Assembly (NCBI GenBank): GCA_900299205.1
Contig: OMIW01000088.1
Span: forward strand, 1 to 35,936
Direction: 5' to 3'
Source of the DNA: Pseudomonadota bacterium
Lineage (GTDB): Bacteria; Bdellovibrionota_C; UBA2361; OMIW01
Length of the DNA stretch: 35,936 nt
The notes beneath the pieces are model-generated. The model ran no database searches and was not told where the DNA came from. It worked only from the letters and a program-made list of their open reading frames with translations. A program made the translations under genes and the position numbers. Shown piece by piece: positions 26,329-34,141 of the stretch. Every line of letters starts with the position of its first letter. The first letter of the stretch is position 1.

Positions 26329-27330
26329 ATGATCACCGCCCTCGAAAAATCGAAGAACGATCAGGTCGAATCTTTCAAGGTTATCAATCATCTATTGTCA
26401 GGATTCCGCGGATCTCTCGAGTTTCAGAGATTCCTTCAGGGGTTTAGCCATCCATCCTTCGATGCTAACATTGTGGCCCGCATCGAGAAGATCCTCGCCA
26501 AGATCGATAGATGGGCAACCAACCTCCTCGGTGGCGAGGTTCTGATATCTCATTCGTGGAATGAGCCTGAAACCTTCGAAGCCCACGAGGCGATATCTTG
26601 TCTCCAAACCCTGCTGACCGACCTGACCGAAGTTGCCTCCTCAATCGAACAGATCCTTCGGATGAGGACTCACCTAACGGCGCTCAGGGATGCTCAATTC
26701 GTCGCAGCCGCGGTTGCGAAGGCGAGCCATGCGAACTATTTTTTCCTCCTGAATGTGGCCGACGCCGGTCCCTTAATAGGAATACCAGAAGCAGCTCAAA
26801 ACGCCGCAGCAATCCTCGAAGATAGTTATCGAGATGTGGAGATGTCGGTCGGGATGTTCGGTTATCTCTCTGAAGCCGAGACGCTTGATCCAACGCTTGC
26901 CAATCAAATCGCAGAGTTTGCTGCTCCTATTCCCCCCCTCCTGAGAACCCAGGCTCACGAGAGCCTTCTCCTTGCCTCTTATTTTGAACCAATGGCGATT
27001 ACCTACGAGCGGGTGGGTATTGCCGCGCTTGACCAAAGCCGGTGGGAAATCAGTGGTATTCCCCCTCGAGAGGCAGGCTACTGGCATGCGCGGGGCATCT
27101 CCCCCGAGGAGGCAATAGCGTGGAAGCTCGGTGGTATCACAACCGCAGCTTCGGCATTTGAATGGAGCGCTGCCAGATTTACCCCCTCGTCCGCCACTCC
27201 GTGGGCCGAGAAGGGCCTTCGCCCATCAGTAGCCGCTCAGTGGGCGAGGGATGGTTATAAACCTGACATCGCATTGGCCTATATCGACAAAGGAATCGCG
27301 GTGCCAAGCGTCATCCCCGGAAGACGTTAA
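26329..27330 (+). CDS. Unknown protein with seven 13-residue Trp repeats at the C-terminus
   Basis: I do not recognise a family. The 333-residue protein has no signal peptide or membrane segment. Residues 1-235 are probably all helical, with coiled-coil-like stretches (45-62, 95-120). Residues ~238-327 are seven consecutive units of about 13 residues with the pattern W-x3-G-(I/F/L/Y)-x-P-x2-A-x2, for example YWHARGISPEEAI, PWAEKGLRPSVAA and QWARDGYKPDIAL; the fourth unit has one extra residue and the last replaces Trp with Tyr. Such short units probably form a regular helical stack used for protein or ligand binding. The gene faces away from nrdA and converges on nadD with a 21-bp gap. Only a weak GAGA lies before the ATG. 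Confidence 0.75.
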   Translation: MITALEKSKNDQVESFKVINHLLSGFRGSLEFQRFLQGFSHPSFDANIVARIEKILAKIDRWATNLLGGEVLISHSWNEPETFEAHEAISCLQTLLTDLTEVASSIEQILRMRTHLTALRDAQFVAAAVAKASHANYFFLLNVADAGPLIGIPEAAQNAAAILEDSYRDVEMSVGMFGYLSEAETLDPTLANQIAEFAAPIPPLLRTQAHESLLLASYFEPMAITYERVGIAALDQSRWEISGIPPREAGYWHARGISPEEAIAWKLGGITTAASAFEWSAARFTPSSATPWAEKGLRPSVAAQWARDGYKPDIALAYIDKGIAVPSVIPGRR

Positions 27331-27351
27331 ACGCAGAGCGGGTTCTTGGCT

Positions 27352-27993
27352 CTAACGACCAGTGTAAAGCCCCCGGCGCTTGATGAAATCGATGAGCGTG
27401 GCGGGCATAAGCCCCATCACGCTCCCCCCCTCCTCAAGGACACCTCGCACGATAGAACTCGAGACCATCGAGGAGAACTCGCTCGATACCCATTCAAGTT
27501 GAAATTCCTCCAAACCCTTCGGTGCCACCTTACTGTTGTCACCACCCGCTTGAGGCCGTGGTATAACCACGAAAGAAACCTCTTTGCGCAACGCTTCTGC
27601 ATGCCGCCACCGCGGGAGATCTTTCACCAGATCTGAACCGATAATCGCCCGAAATGTGCATCCCGGATGACGCACGCGTAACACCCGAAAGAGCTCAACT
27701 GTTCCAATTATGTCGGGCTCCTCAACCTCAATAAGTGAGACCTGTACCCGTCGCTCATCTGTCGGGACTCCTGATTCCACCAAGAGGCGCAACAACTCAA
27801 GACGCTCTTCAAGCGAAACGCGATACACTTTATCGGGACGATTACCCGATGGGACCAACCAGACCTCATCTATCGCCCCGCTGTTGAGGGCGATAGATGC
27901 CAACACAAGGTGCCCATAGTGAGGCGGATCAAAGGCTCCACCAGCAATCCCAATCCTGGTGCCGGTCGAAATGTCTTCTCTTTTCCCTCTCAT
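27352..27993 (-). CDS. nadD: Nicotinate-nucleotide adenylyltransferase
   Basis: The 213-residue enzyme joins ATP and nicotinate mononucleotide to make deamido-NAD in the cytoplasm. It has the nucleotidyltransferase signature GGAFDPPHYGHL (18-29) with the HxGH pair, the WLVPSGNRPDK substrate loop, the FRAIIGSDLVKDLPRW region and the C-terminal SSSIVR ATP motif. I chose the ATG at 27993 because GGGAGG lies just upstream; the frame stays open to 28059, but that extension (MCFYRGLTEA) has no homology and would overlap the structured leader. It is divergent from fabI and convergent with the Trp-repeat gene. An unusually structured segment lies 23-130 nt before its start. Confidence 0.95.
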   Translation of the reverse strand: MRGKREDISTGTRIGIAGGAFDPPHYGHLVLASIALNSGAIDEVWLVPSGNRPDKVYRVSLEERLELLRLLVESGVPTDERRVQVSLIEVEEPDIIGTVELFRVLRVRHPGCTFRAIIGSDLVKDLPRWRHAEALRKEVSFVVIPRPQAGGDNSKVAPKGLEEFQLEWVSSEFSSMVSSSIVRGVLEEGGSVMGLMPATLIDFIKRRGLYTGR

Positions 27994-28016
27994 GGTCCTC
28001 CCCAGTGACTCCCCGG

Positions 28017-28123
28017 CTTTTATCGGCCTCGCCTCGGTCAGACCGCGATAAAAGCACACGGTTGAATCTCGCTGCTCAACTCAGTAGAATCCCCCGCAGA
28101 GCCCTCGCGGGGGATGCCGTGTG
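28017..28123 (-). promoter_or_regulatory. Structured leader in front of nadD, candidate cis-regulatory RNA
   Basis: Read on the minus strand, two structures abut. Element A (28123-28055) is closed by CACACGG/CCGTGTG (28117-28123 with 28055-28061) and encloses a strong hairpin ATCCCCCGC/GCGGGGGAT (28089-28097 with 28107-28115) and a weak TTGA/TCAA hairpin (28062-28065 with 28076-28079), a three-way junction. Element B pairs CTTTTATCG with CGATAAAAG (28046-28054 with 28017-28025) and contains CGGT/ACCG. The TTTT run directly after element A lies in the left arm of B, which could make a terminator/antiterminator switch. Element B ends 23 nt before the nadD ATG. The same DNA could also act in the fabI leader on the other strand. 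Confidence 0.5.
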
Positions 28124-28252
28124 TTCCGCTGTTCGCCTTACGTGCGCCCATCTTACGCCCGATTGCGTGCTATTTTTAAATTCTATGGGAGCTCTTGCCG
28201 CCAAAGCTCTTTGTTGTCAATCACCCTGCAATTTACCAGCGGAGTCTCAACT

Positions 28253-29173
28253 ATGGTGTCATTCGACCTAAAAGGAAAGCGAGTGTTGGTGGCGGGTGTC
28301 GCTGATGATGCAGGTTTTGGCTTTGCGATAGCGAAGGCGTTTGCCGAAGCTGGTGCTTCCGTCTCAGTGGCAACATGGCCCCCGGCGCTCAACATTTTTA
28401 AGGGACTCCTCCAGCGGGGCAAGATAGATGCCGCCCGCGAGCTCTCAGACGGACGCCTCCTTGAGTTCGAGCGGATATACCCCCTTGATGCCGTCTTTGA
28501 TTCTCTCGCTGATGCACCCTCAGAAATCACTGAAAGCCGTCGGTATAAAGAATGTGGTGACTTCTCAATAGCGGGACTCGCAGAGAGCTTGGTGAAGGAC
28601 TTTGGCGACAAACCCCTCGACATAGTCGTTCACTCACTCGCGAATGGTCCCGAGGTAAAAAAACCGCTGATGGAGACCTCTCGACGCGGATACCTTGATG
28701 CCATTAGCGCGAGCAGCTACTCGATGATCTCTTTTGTTCGCCACCTAGCCCCCTTGATGCGAGAAGGTGGGGCCTTTCTCTCCTTAAGCTACCTGGCGGG
28801 GGAGCGGGTCATCCCCGGGTATGGTGGTGGTATGTCATCGGCAAAGGCAGCCCTCGAAAGCGACACCCAGGTGCTCGCATTCGAGGCGGGCCGTCGCTTT
28901 GGTGTACGGGTGAATTGCGTCTCTGCGGGCCCTCTGGCATCGCGGGCCGCCTCAGCAATAGGTTTCATTGATAGGATGGTCGCGTACTGTGCGAAAAACT
29001 CGCCGATTCCCGGGGCAATTTCAGCGACCCAGGTCGCTCATGCTGCCCTCTTTTTGTGCAGCCCATTAGCCTCAGGAATTACCGGCAGCATCGTCCATGT
29101 TGATCACGGCTACCACGCGATGGGTATGAGCGTTTCGGATAATGAGCTCTTTCCGGAAAATTCGGAATCATGA
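28253..29173 (+). CDS. fabI: Enoyl-ACP reductase, plant/chlamydial type
   Basis: The 306-residue short-chain reductase performs the last step of the fatty-acid elongation cycle with NAD(P)H. It starts at ATG 28253 with GGAG 8 nt upstream; an open extension to 28121 lacks homology. It shows VAGVADDAGFGFAIAKAF for the dinucleotide, HSLANGPEVKKPLMETSR, and the FabI catalytic set Tyr180, Tyr190 and Lys198 in SLSYLAGERVIPGYGGGMSSAK. An insert of about 40 residues (around 72-115, IYPLDAVFDSLADAPSEI...) is absent from E. coli FabI (262 residues) but present in plant and chlamydial enzymes, which this protein resembles throughout. It is divergent from nadD. Confidence 0.96.
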   Translation: MVSFDLKGKRVLVAGVADDAGFGFAIAKAFAEAGASVSVATWPPALNIFKGLLQRGKIDAARELSDGRLLEFERIYPLDAVFDSLADAPSEITESRRYKECGDFSIAGLAESLVKDFGDKPLDIVVHSLANGPEVKKPLMETSRRGYLDAISASSYSMISFVRHLAPLMREGGAFLSLSYLAGERVIPGYGGGMSSAKAALESDTQVLAFEAGRRFGVRVNCVSAGPLASRAASAIGFIDRMVAYCAKNSPIPGAISATQVAHAALFLCSPLASGITGSIVHVDHGYHAMGMSVSDNELFPENSES

Positions 29174-29242
29174 GTTGATAAAAGCCGAGCCTCTGAAAAG
29201 TTCGGCCCTTATGACGGCTCCAGGTACCTATCGCACCAACTC

Positions 29243-29282
29243 CTCACATCGGCCCCGGTTAACTCACATCGGCCCCGGTTAA
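29243..29282. repeat. Two tandem 20-bp repeats between fabI and the trigger-factor-like gene
   Basis: CTCACATCGGCCCCGGTTAA occurs twice in exact tandem, in the 149-bp gap between two convergent genes. It lies 40 bp past the trigger-factor-like stop. The unit is GC-rich and ends TTAA. It may be a recent replication slippage product; no function is evident. Confidence 0.9.
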
Positions 29283-29322
29283 ATTGCAAAGGAAGAGTCT
29301 CGACGGCTCGTATACTTTGCCT

Positions 29323-30306
29323 TTAGGTGGCAGTGCCGGTCGGGTGCTGAACCGCGCCCCCCTGGCTCGCGGTGCTGCCATCCTGGAGCGCGATAACCCT
29401 TCGGGCAATCGCAGACAATGCCGCCATAATCTGGAGGTGCTGGCGATAGGTTTCAACCCCTCCTTCCTCAATCAAACCATCGTAGAGGTCATAAAAACTC
29501 ATCCCCTCGGCAGCGGCGACTAGTCCTATTCTATTCTGAATCTCCTCCTCCGATACCTCGATACCAAGCCGCTTAATCACAAAAGCCGCACCAAGATTGC
29601 GACAGACGGCTATGCGCGCGGCCTCTTGCTCCTCCTCGAGATCGCCCTCTCCCCTCTGGTCGAGATATGATTGGGTTGCTATCCGCTGAACATCCTCGGA
29701 GACGTAGGGGGCGATAAGCTGCCCCAGAATGCCACGTAACCACTCTGATGCGCCCTCTTCCCCGTCCAATATCTGACCCTGGGTGCTCGCCTCTCGGGCT
29801 ATTGTCACGCATAAATCATCGATAGTTAGCTCTGGAAGGGACCAACAGGCAAAGGTCGCCTCGACCGTAAATGGCTCTCCCTCTCGCCACGATGGTTCAA
29901 ACGAGAATGTTCCCGGCGCCACGATCTGAAACGAATCGTAGGAGCCGAGAACCTCACCCAAATCTTGCAGGATCCAGTTCTGCATGGTATCCGTTGCTAT
30001 CGGAGTTTTCCGTTTTCGGAGGATCTGTGGGGGCACTTTACCCGGACGAAATCCGGGAACGACGATGGAGGAGTCCTTCACCGTCTTGAGGGCATTCTTA
30101 AACGAGGCCTGCATCCACGCGCTTGAAATCTCGATAACCGCCCTCCCTTGAGGGACTATGGGATTGGCTTTATCAGGGACAGCCTGCCCCGATGTATTCC
30201 CTCGATCAGAACCACCCGCTGATCCCGTCTCGCTAGGGGCATCTATCGAAAGAGAGACGGCCAGATGTTTTTTGAACTCGTTGAGATCTGATTTCGTTGA
30301 ACGCAT
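29323..30306 (-). CDS. Trigger-factor-like chaperone without PPIase domain
   Basis: The 327-residue protein has the trigger-factor ribosome-docking signature as GFRPGKVP (85-92), within ALKTVKDSSIVVPGFRPGKVPPQILRKR. It also has a typical end of the N-domain (FTVEATFACWSLPELTIDDL, about 144-163) and a helical C-terminal chaperone arm (about 180-310). Two features are unusual. A Ser/Gly-rich insert of about 30 residues (24-53) splits the first two strands of the N-domain. The FKBP-like PPIase domain (about residues 150-245 in E. coli, total 432) is missing, the two outer domains being joined directly. It should bind ribosomes near the exit tunnel and shield nascent chains. It is not next to clpP/clpX, the frequent neighbours of tig, so it may be a paralogue. 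Confidence 0.8.
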   Translation of the reverse strand: MRSTKSDLNEFKKHLAVSLSIDAPSETGSAGGSDRGNTSGQAVPDKANPIVPQGRAVIEISSAWMQASFKNALKTVKDSSIVVPGFRPGKVPPQILRKRKTPIATDTMQNWILQDLGEVLGSYDSFQIVAPGTFSFEPSWREGEPFTVEATFACWSLPELTIDDLCVTIAREASTQGQILDGEEGASEWLRGILGQLIAPYVSEDVQRIATQSYLDQRGEGDLEEEQEAARIAVCRNLGAAFVIKRLGIEVSEEEIQNRIGLVAAAEGMSFYDLYDGLIEEGGVETYRQHLQIMAALSAIARRVIALQDGSTASQGGAVQHPTGTAT

Positions 30307-30376
30307 AGTTGATCCGTAACCTTGCTTGATCCGTCACCTCGTTTTTTTATCACCTAGCTCCGCATCCCGACAGCCA

Positions 30377-31613
30377 ATGAAATTCTCAATTTTCACCCCA
30401 ACGCATCGATTTAACCACCTGCCCCGACTCGAGGCAAGTTTGCGACGCCAAACGCTCCAGGACTTCGAGTGGGTCATCGTTCCGAACGGCCCAATGCTCG
30501 GTCAAAAGCCTCCGGTCTCTCTTTCTCAGGCCCGGGTTGTCCCGCCCCGTGATACAACGCGAAACGAGATCGGCTACCTCAAAAAGCACGCCTGCCTCTC
30601 ATGCCGAGGTGAGATTCTCGTTGAGGTCGACCACGATGACGAACTGACCCCTGATGCGCTTGAAGAGCTCGCTGCTGCGTTTGCCGATGGTGCAGACTTT
30701 GCTTACTCGAACTTCTGCAACGTCCAGGAGGATGGCTCAGCATACACCTTCGGCGAGGCGTATGGATGGCGATCACGCCCCTTTGAACTCGATGGAAAGC
30801 AGTATACTGAACAGCTCTCGTTTCCTCCCTCCCCCGCTGCATTTAGTAAAATCTGGTACGCCCCCAATCACGTGCGCGCCTGGCGGCGGGACTTCTACGC
30901 CCGCATCGGGGGGCATAACGAGTCGATGCGAGTGCTTGACGATCAGGAGATTCTCGCTCGAACCTATCTCAATGGGACGATCAAGCATATCGATAAGCCG
31001 CTCTACATTTATCACATGCACCCCGGAAACACCTGCTACGGAGAGGAGAACAAAACCATCCAGGAGCAGACGCTCGAGCTTCACGACAGGTACATCTACC
31101 CTCTCGTCGAGCGGTGGTGCGAGCTCGAAGGGTTACGAAAGATCGACCTCTGCGGAGGACACAGCAAACCAGCCGGTTATGAGAGTATCGACATCCAGAA
31201 CGCCGATATTGTCGCAAATCTCGACGAGACCTGGCCGATAGAATCAGGGTCTGTCGGGGTGTTCCGAGCACACGATGCTCTCGAGCATCTGAGGAATCCG
31301 ATTCATGTGATGAAGGAGGCTTATCGCTGCCTCGCACCAAACGGGTGGTTCCTCATCTTCGTGCCCTCAACCGATGGCCGAGGAGCTTTCCAGGATCCAA
31401 CCCACGTCAGCTTCTGGAATTCAAACTCGTTCTGGTATTACACAAAGGCAGAGACCGCCAAATACATCAATACTCCAGTCAGATTTTCAGCTCAACCGGA
31501 TTAAGAACTACTACCCAACAGAGTGGCATCAGACGCACCACATTCTGTACACCAAGGCGGATCTGGTAAAGCTGGTAGAGGGGGAAAGGCCGCCGGGATT
31601 GGTGGAGATTTGA
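30377..31613 (+). pseudogene. GT2 glycosyltransferase - methyltransferase fusion, +1 frameshift near the 3' end
   Basis: The N-terminal part (1-240) is a GT2 domain: FSIFTPTHRF, EVDHDDELTPDALEEL with the DxD-type metal site, and a conserved HVRAWRRDFYARIGGH pattern. The C-terminal part is a class I methyltransferase without motif I in its classic form (DLCGGHSKPAGYESIDIQ, VFRAHDALEHL, APNGWFLIFVPSTDG). The frame ends at 31504 after VRFSAQPD. If the TTTT at 31484-31487 is read as TTT, the protein continues as VRFQLNRIKNYYPTEWHQTH and ends at 31613 in PPGLVEI, a credible C-terminus, giving 411 residues. I chose ATG 30377; an upstream in-frame TTG at 30326 is possible. The break may be a homopolymer sequencing error or a real mutation. 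Confidence 0.75.
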
Positions 31614-31680
31614 TGGTAGGGCCTGAACATCAAGCTCTGCACGCCCGAACTCCGCACATGTGACCGCCCTTGCGCCAAAA

Positions 31681-33717
31681 TCAGCGGGAATTATCCCCGC
31701 TAGGGAACTTTAATTGCGCCCGTATTGATGCGAGGTTGTTTTGCGCAAGGCGGAAGTTTGGATTCAAATCAACGGAACGACTCGCCAGGCTCTCTGCTTC
31801 AGCCAAACGACCCAATTCTAGGGCGCAAACCGACGCATTGTTCAACAGCACGGAATTATCATTAAATGTTTTAATACCTATTTGCGTCAGCGAAATGCAA
31901 TCAGCAAACTTCTTGGTGGCATACAAGTCGCGACTGGTGTTGATGAAATATGCTGCTGGCTTCAATCGAAGGGGAAATAAAGACAAAAAATGCTTCAGAT
32001 CAGGTTCTTTCGCCATCTTTGAGAATAGCTCGTTGGTGGGAAATCTCTCCTGAGCTGATTGAGCCACGAGTTTTGCTTCACCTATTTTGTTCTGGAGGAG
32101 AAGTACATACAGAAGCATCGACGCGACCGCTTGATTTCGGGGATTAATGTCAAGAACCCGCTCGAACTGAGCCGCTGCCTCTGAAAGCTGTCCCGTTTCA
32201 GCGAGCCAACGCCCATAGAAAAAGTAACTGCTCTCAGCGTGCGGAGCTAGTTTCTGGGCCAAAAGGAAATGGGGTCGCCCTCGCTCTATTTCCCCAATTG
32301 CGGTGAGTGCTACCCCCAAATTGACAAAAAGGGTCGGGTAGTTCGGAGTATACTTGAGGGCCTCTTCAAATTCCAAAATTGCCCGCGAATACTCCCCTTT
32401 TGACATGAAAGACAGACCATAGTTCATGTGTCCACGACCATTCCGCGGACTTTTATTGGTTACATCTCTCCAAAAACTCTCCGCTGAACGCCACACTGTA
32501 TTGCGCTCAAAGGTCGCGTAACCATAACAAGTTAAAGCGAATGGCAATACGAGCCCAAGCCTCCTTAGATAGAGAGGGTTTGAACGGAGAAGAAGGTACA
32601 CACCGTAAAACATGCTGGGCATGAGGCCAATAAGGGGGAGGAATACCCGATGATTATTCCTTACTTCGGTGAGGGGGCTGATGCTTGACGTGGGACCAAG
32701 ACAAATAAAGAACCAAACGATCCCGAAAGAAAGCTTCCGGGTCCTCTGGTCTCGCAGGGAAATTGTTGCGAAGAGGACTAAACTAAGACAAAGAAATAGG
32801 CCGATATAAATATTTGGGTCAGCCAGGTTTGCTACAACTTCCCAATCTGTATCACCGCTCAAATCGATTGGTAGGAATATCGTTCGAATGTAATCTGGAA
32901 TAATAAAGAGCTGGGTCGCCAGATAGTGGAGCGGAGCAGCATTTCCAGACAAGACTTCGTTTTTAGTGGCTTCAGGGATTCGAAGGTACACGAAAAAAAG
33001 GGCAAATCCGAAAAAGAGAAGAAATGAGGGAAAAGATTTTCGGAGAGCAGAATAAATTGTCCTTGCCCCGACCTCTGCTTCGTCCGTTGTCACACAAAGG
33101 TACGCGAAAAGGAGGAAGGGGAAAACGTACGCCGTCTCCTTTGATAGAGCTCCAAGGAGCGGAGGAATGAGGTATAGTTGGTATGAACGGGCTGTGCGAG
33201 AATCACGATAGAGAATAAGCCCTGACAACAAACCAAGCGCAGCGAGGATTTCACCCCTTTGAACAATATAGTTAACACAATCAGCTACAATCGGATGAAC
33301 GGCAAATAAAGCTGTCGCACAAAACGCCAGCTTATCCCCAGGGGCACCATCATCAGAGAGTTCCTTACGGAAGAAAAGAAACATCGCCGAGAGAAGTGCG
33401 AGAAAAAGGCCAAAGCTAGTAATATGAAAAACAACAGGAGAGAACTCGCCCGCAATCCAATAATCTATCGCAAATGTCGTGAGCAGCAGTGGTCGAAATC
33501 CTGGTCTATTCGCCACTCCGGAATTAGTGGAGGGATCGGTAAAAAAAGAGGGAATATTGGATACGCTCGTCACAAAGGGATTGCTGATAATCGCGGGATG
33601 ATCATCAAACTGAAACGCGTTCCAAAAGTGGTTGGAATAGGGGATGAGGGTTAACAGCCAAATCGCCAAAATAACAACAAACGACTTTCGGAGCGAAGAT
33701 TCGTGTGATTCTGACAT
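31681..33717 (-). CDS. TMTC-like polytopic GT-C protein with C-terminal TPRs
   Basis: The 678-residue protein starts with a membrane helix (10-28), then a loop with FQFDDHPAIISNPFV, the acidic first-loop motif of GT-C enzymes, and RPGFRPLLLTTFAIDYWIAG, a typical O-mannosyltransferase/TMTC pattern. About ten more hydrophobic segments follow up to residue ~400. The last ~270 residues hold TPR units (GHMNYGLSFMSKGEYSRAILEFEEAL, YFFYGRWLAETGQLSEAAAQFERVL and others). GT-C members use polyprenyl-phosphate sugars and modify proteins or glycans outside the inner membrane. The ATG has AAGGA upstream. The GT2 protein at 20129-21151 may make its donor, and the Thr-rich collagen-like protein encoded upstream on the same strand is a conceivable acceptor; both are inference. 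Confidence 0.85.
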   Translation of the reverse strand: MSESHESSLRKSFVVILAIWLLTLIPYSNHFWNAFQFDDHPAIISNPFVTSVSNIPSFFTDPSTNSGVANRPGFRPLLLTTFAIDYWIAGEFSPVVFHITSFGLFLALLSAMFLFFRKELSDDGAPGDKLAFCATALFAVHPIVADCVNYIVQRGEILAALGLLSGLILYRDSRTARSYQLYLIPPLLGALSKETAYVFPFLLFAYLCVTTDEAEVGARTIYSALRKSFPSFLLFFGFALFFVYLRIPEATKNEVLSGNAAPLHYLATQLFIIPDYIRTIFLPIDLSGDTDWEVVANLADPNIYIGLFLCLSLVLFATISLRDQRTRKLSFGIVWFFICLGPTSSISPLTEVRNNHRVFLPLIGLMPSMFYGVYLLLRSNPLYLRRLGLVLPFALTCYGYATFERNTVWRSAESFWRDVTNKSPRNGRGHMNYGLSFMSKGEYSRAILEFEEALKYTPNYPTLFVNLGVALTAIGEIERGRPHFLLAQKLAPHAESSYFFYGRWLAETGQLSEAAAQFERVLDINPRNQAVASMLLYVLLLQNKIGEAKLVAQSAQERFPTNELFSKMAKEPDLKHFLSLFPLRLKPAAYFINTSRDLYATKKFADCISLTQIGIKTFNDNSVLLNNASVCALELGRLAEAESLASRSVDLNPNFRLAQNNLASIRAQLKFPSGDNSR

Positions 33718-34141
33718 GTTTCCTTGTTACTTTTTGCCGAGAGGGTCTCTGGCAAACGAGACGCGGTCATAAACCTATCGGACGAGCACGAAGGCCCCTC
33801 GGAACTTGAAATCAGGACGTTAAGCGTTTTGATAAGAGGAGTCAATCCGATCAGCCCTAAACATCAGGCCAAAGGAAGGTGGCGAATAGCTTTGAGGGCC
33901 CCTCACAGAGCCAGTCGATGGCATATCGACTTTGATTTCTCTCTGATAGGTGAAGTACCCTAGCACGTTATTAGGGTTCACTACCAAAAACCTATTTTCC
34001 CCGTTTTTAACCTCTTCCAACTAAATCGCAACCGAGGTAAACGGCCCCTCACAGGCCCCAGAGCATCTTTTGAATCTCACAACCACTCAGCCGACGAGAC
34101 CTTGAGAGCCTCTTGGAAGGCTCTCAAGGTTAACGGTTCAA
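33718..34141. other. 424-bp intergenic stretch between two minus-strand genes
   Basis: No gene or recognisable protein fragment is visible; short open frames here show no family likeness. The right end holds the strong hairpin of the collagen-like gene (34099-34130). The left end has the AAGGA ribosome-binding site of the TMTC-like gene. The middle is AT-richer and probably carries that gene's promoter. Confidence 0.5.
34099..34130 (-). terminator. 13-bp hairpin after the collagen-like gene
   Basis: ACCTTGAGAGCCT and AGGCTCTCAAGGT form a perfect 13-bp stem with a 6-nt loop, starting 12 nt after the stop codon. No U-tract follows on the minus strand, so this is a Rho-independent-like terminator of unusual form or a 3' stabilising hairpin. 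Confidence 0.7.

Noticed and set aside
28054-28123. tRNA-like fold with a 7-bp closing stem between nadD and fabI
   Set aside because: The closing stem has tRNA length, but there is no T-loop GTTCRA sequence, no 5-bp anticodon stem with 7-nt loop at the right position and no CCA context on either strand.
30579-31340. Large minus-strand and alternative-frame ORFs opposite the GT2-methyltransferase gene
   Set aside because: They are Arg-rich antisense shadows without motifs, while the plus strand shows the GT2 DHDDE and methyltransferase EHL patterns.
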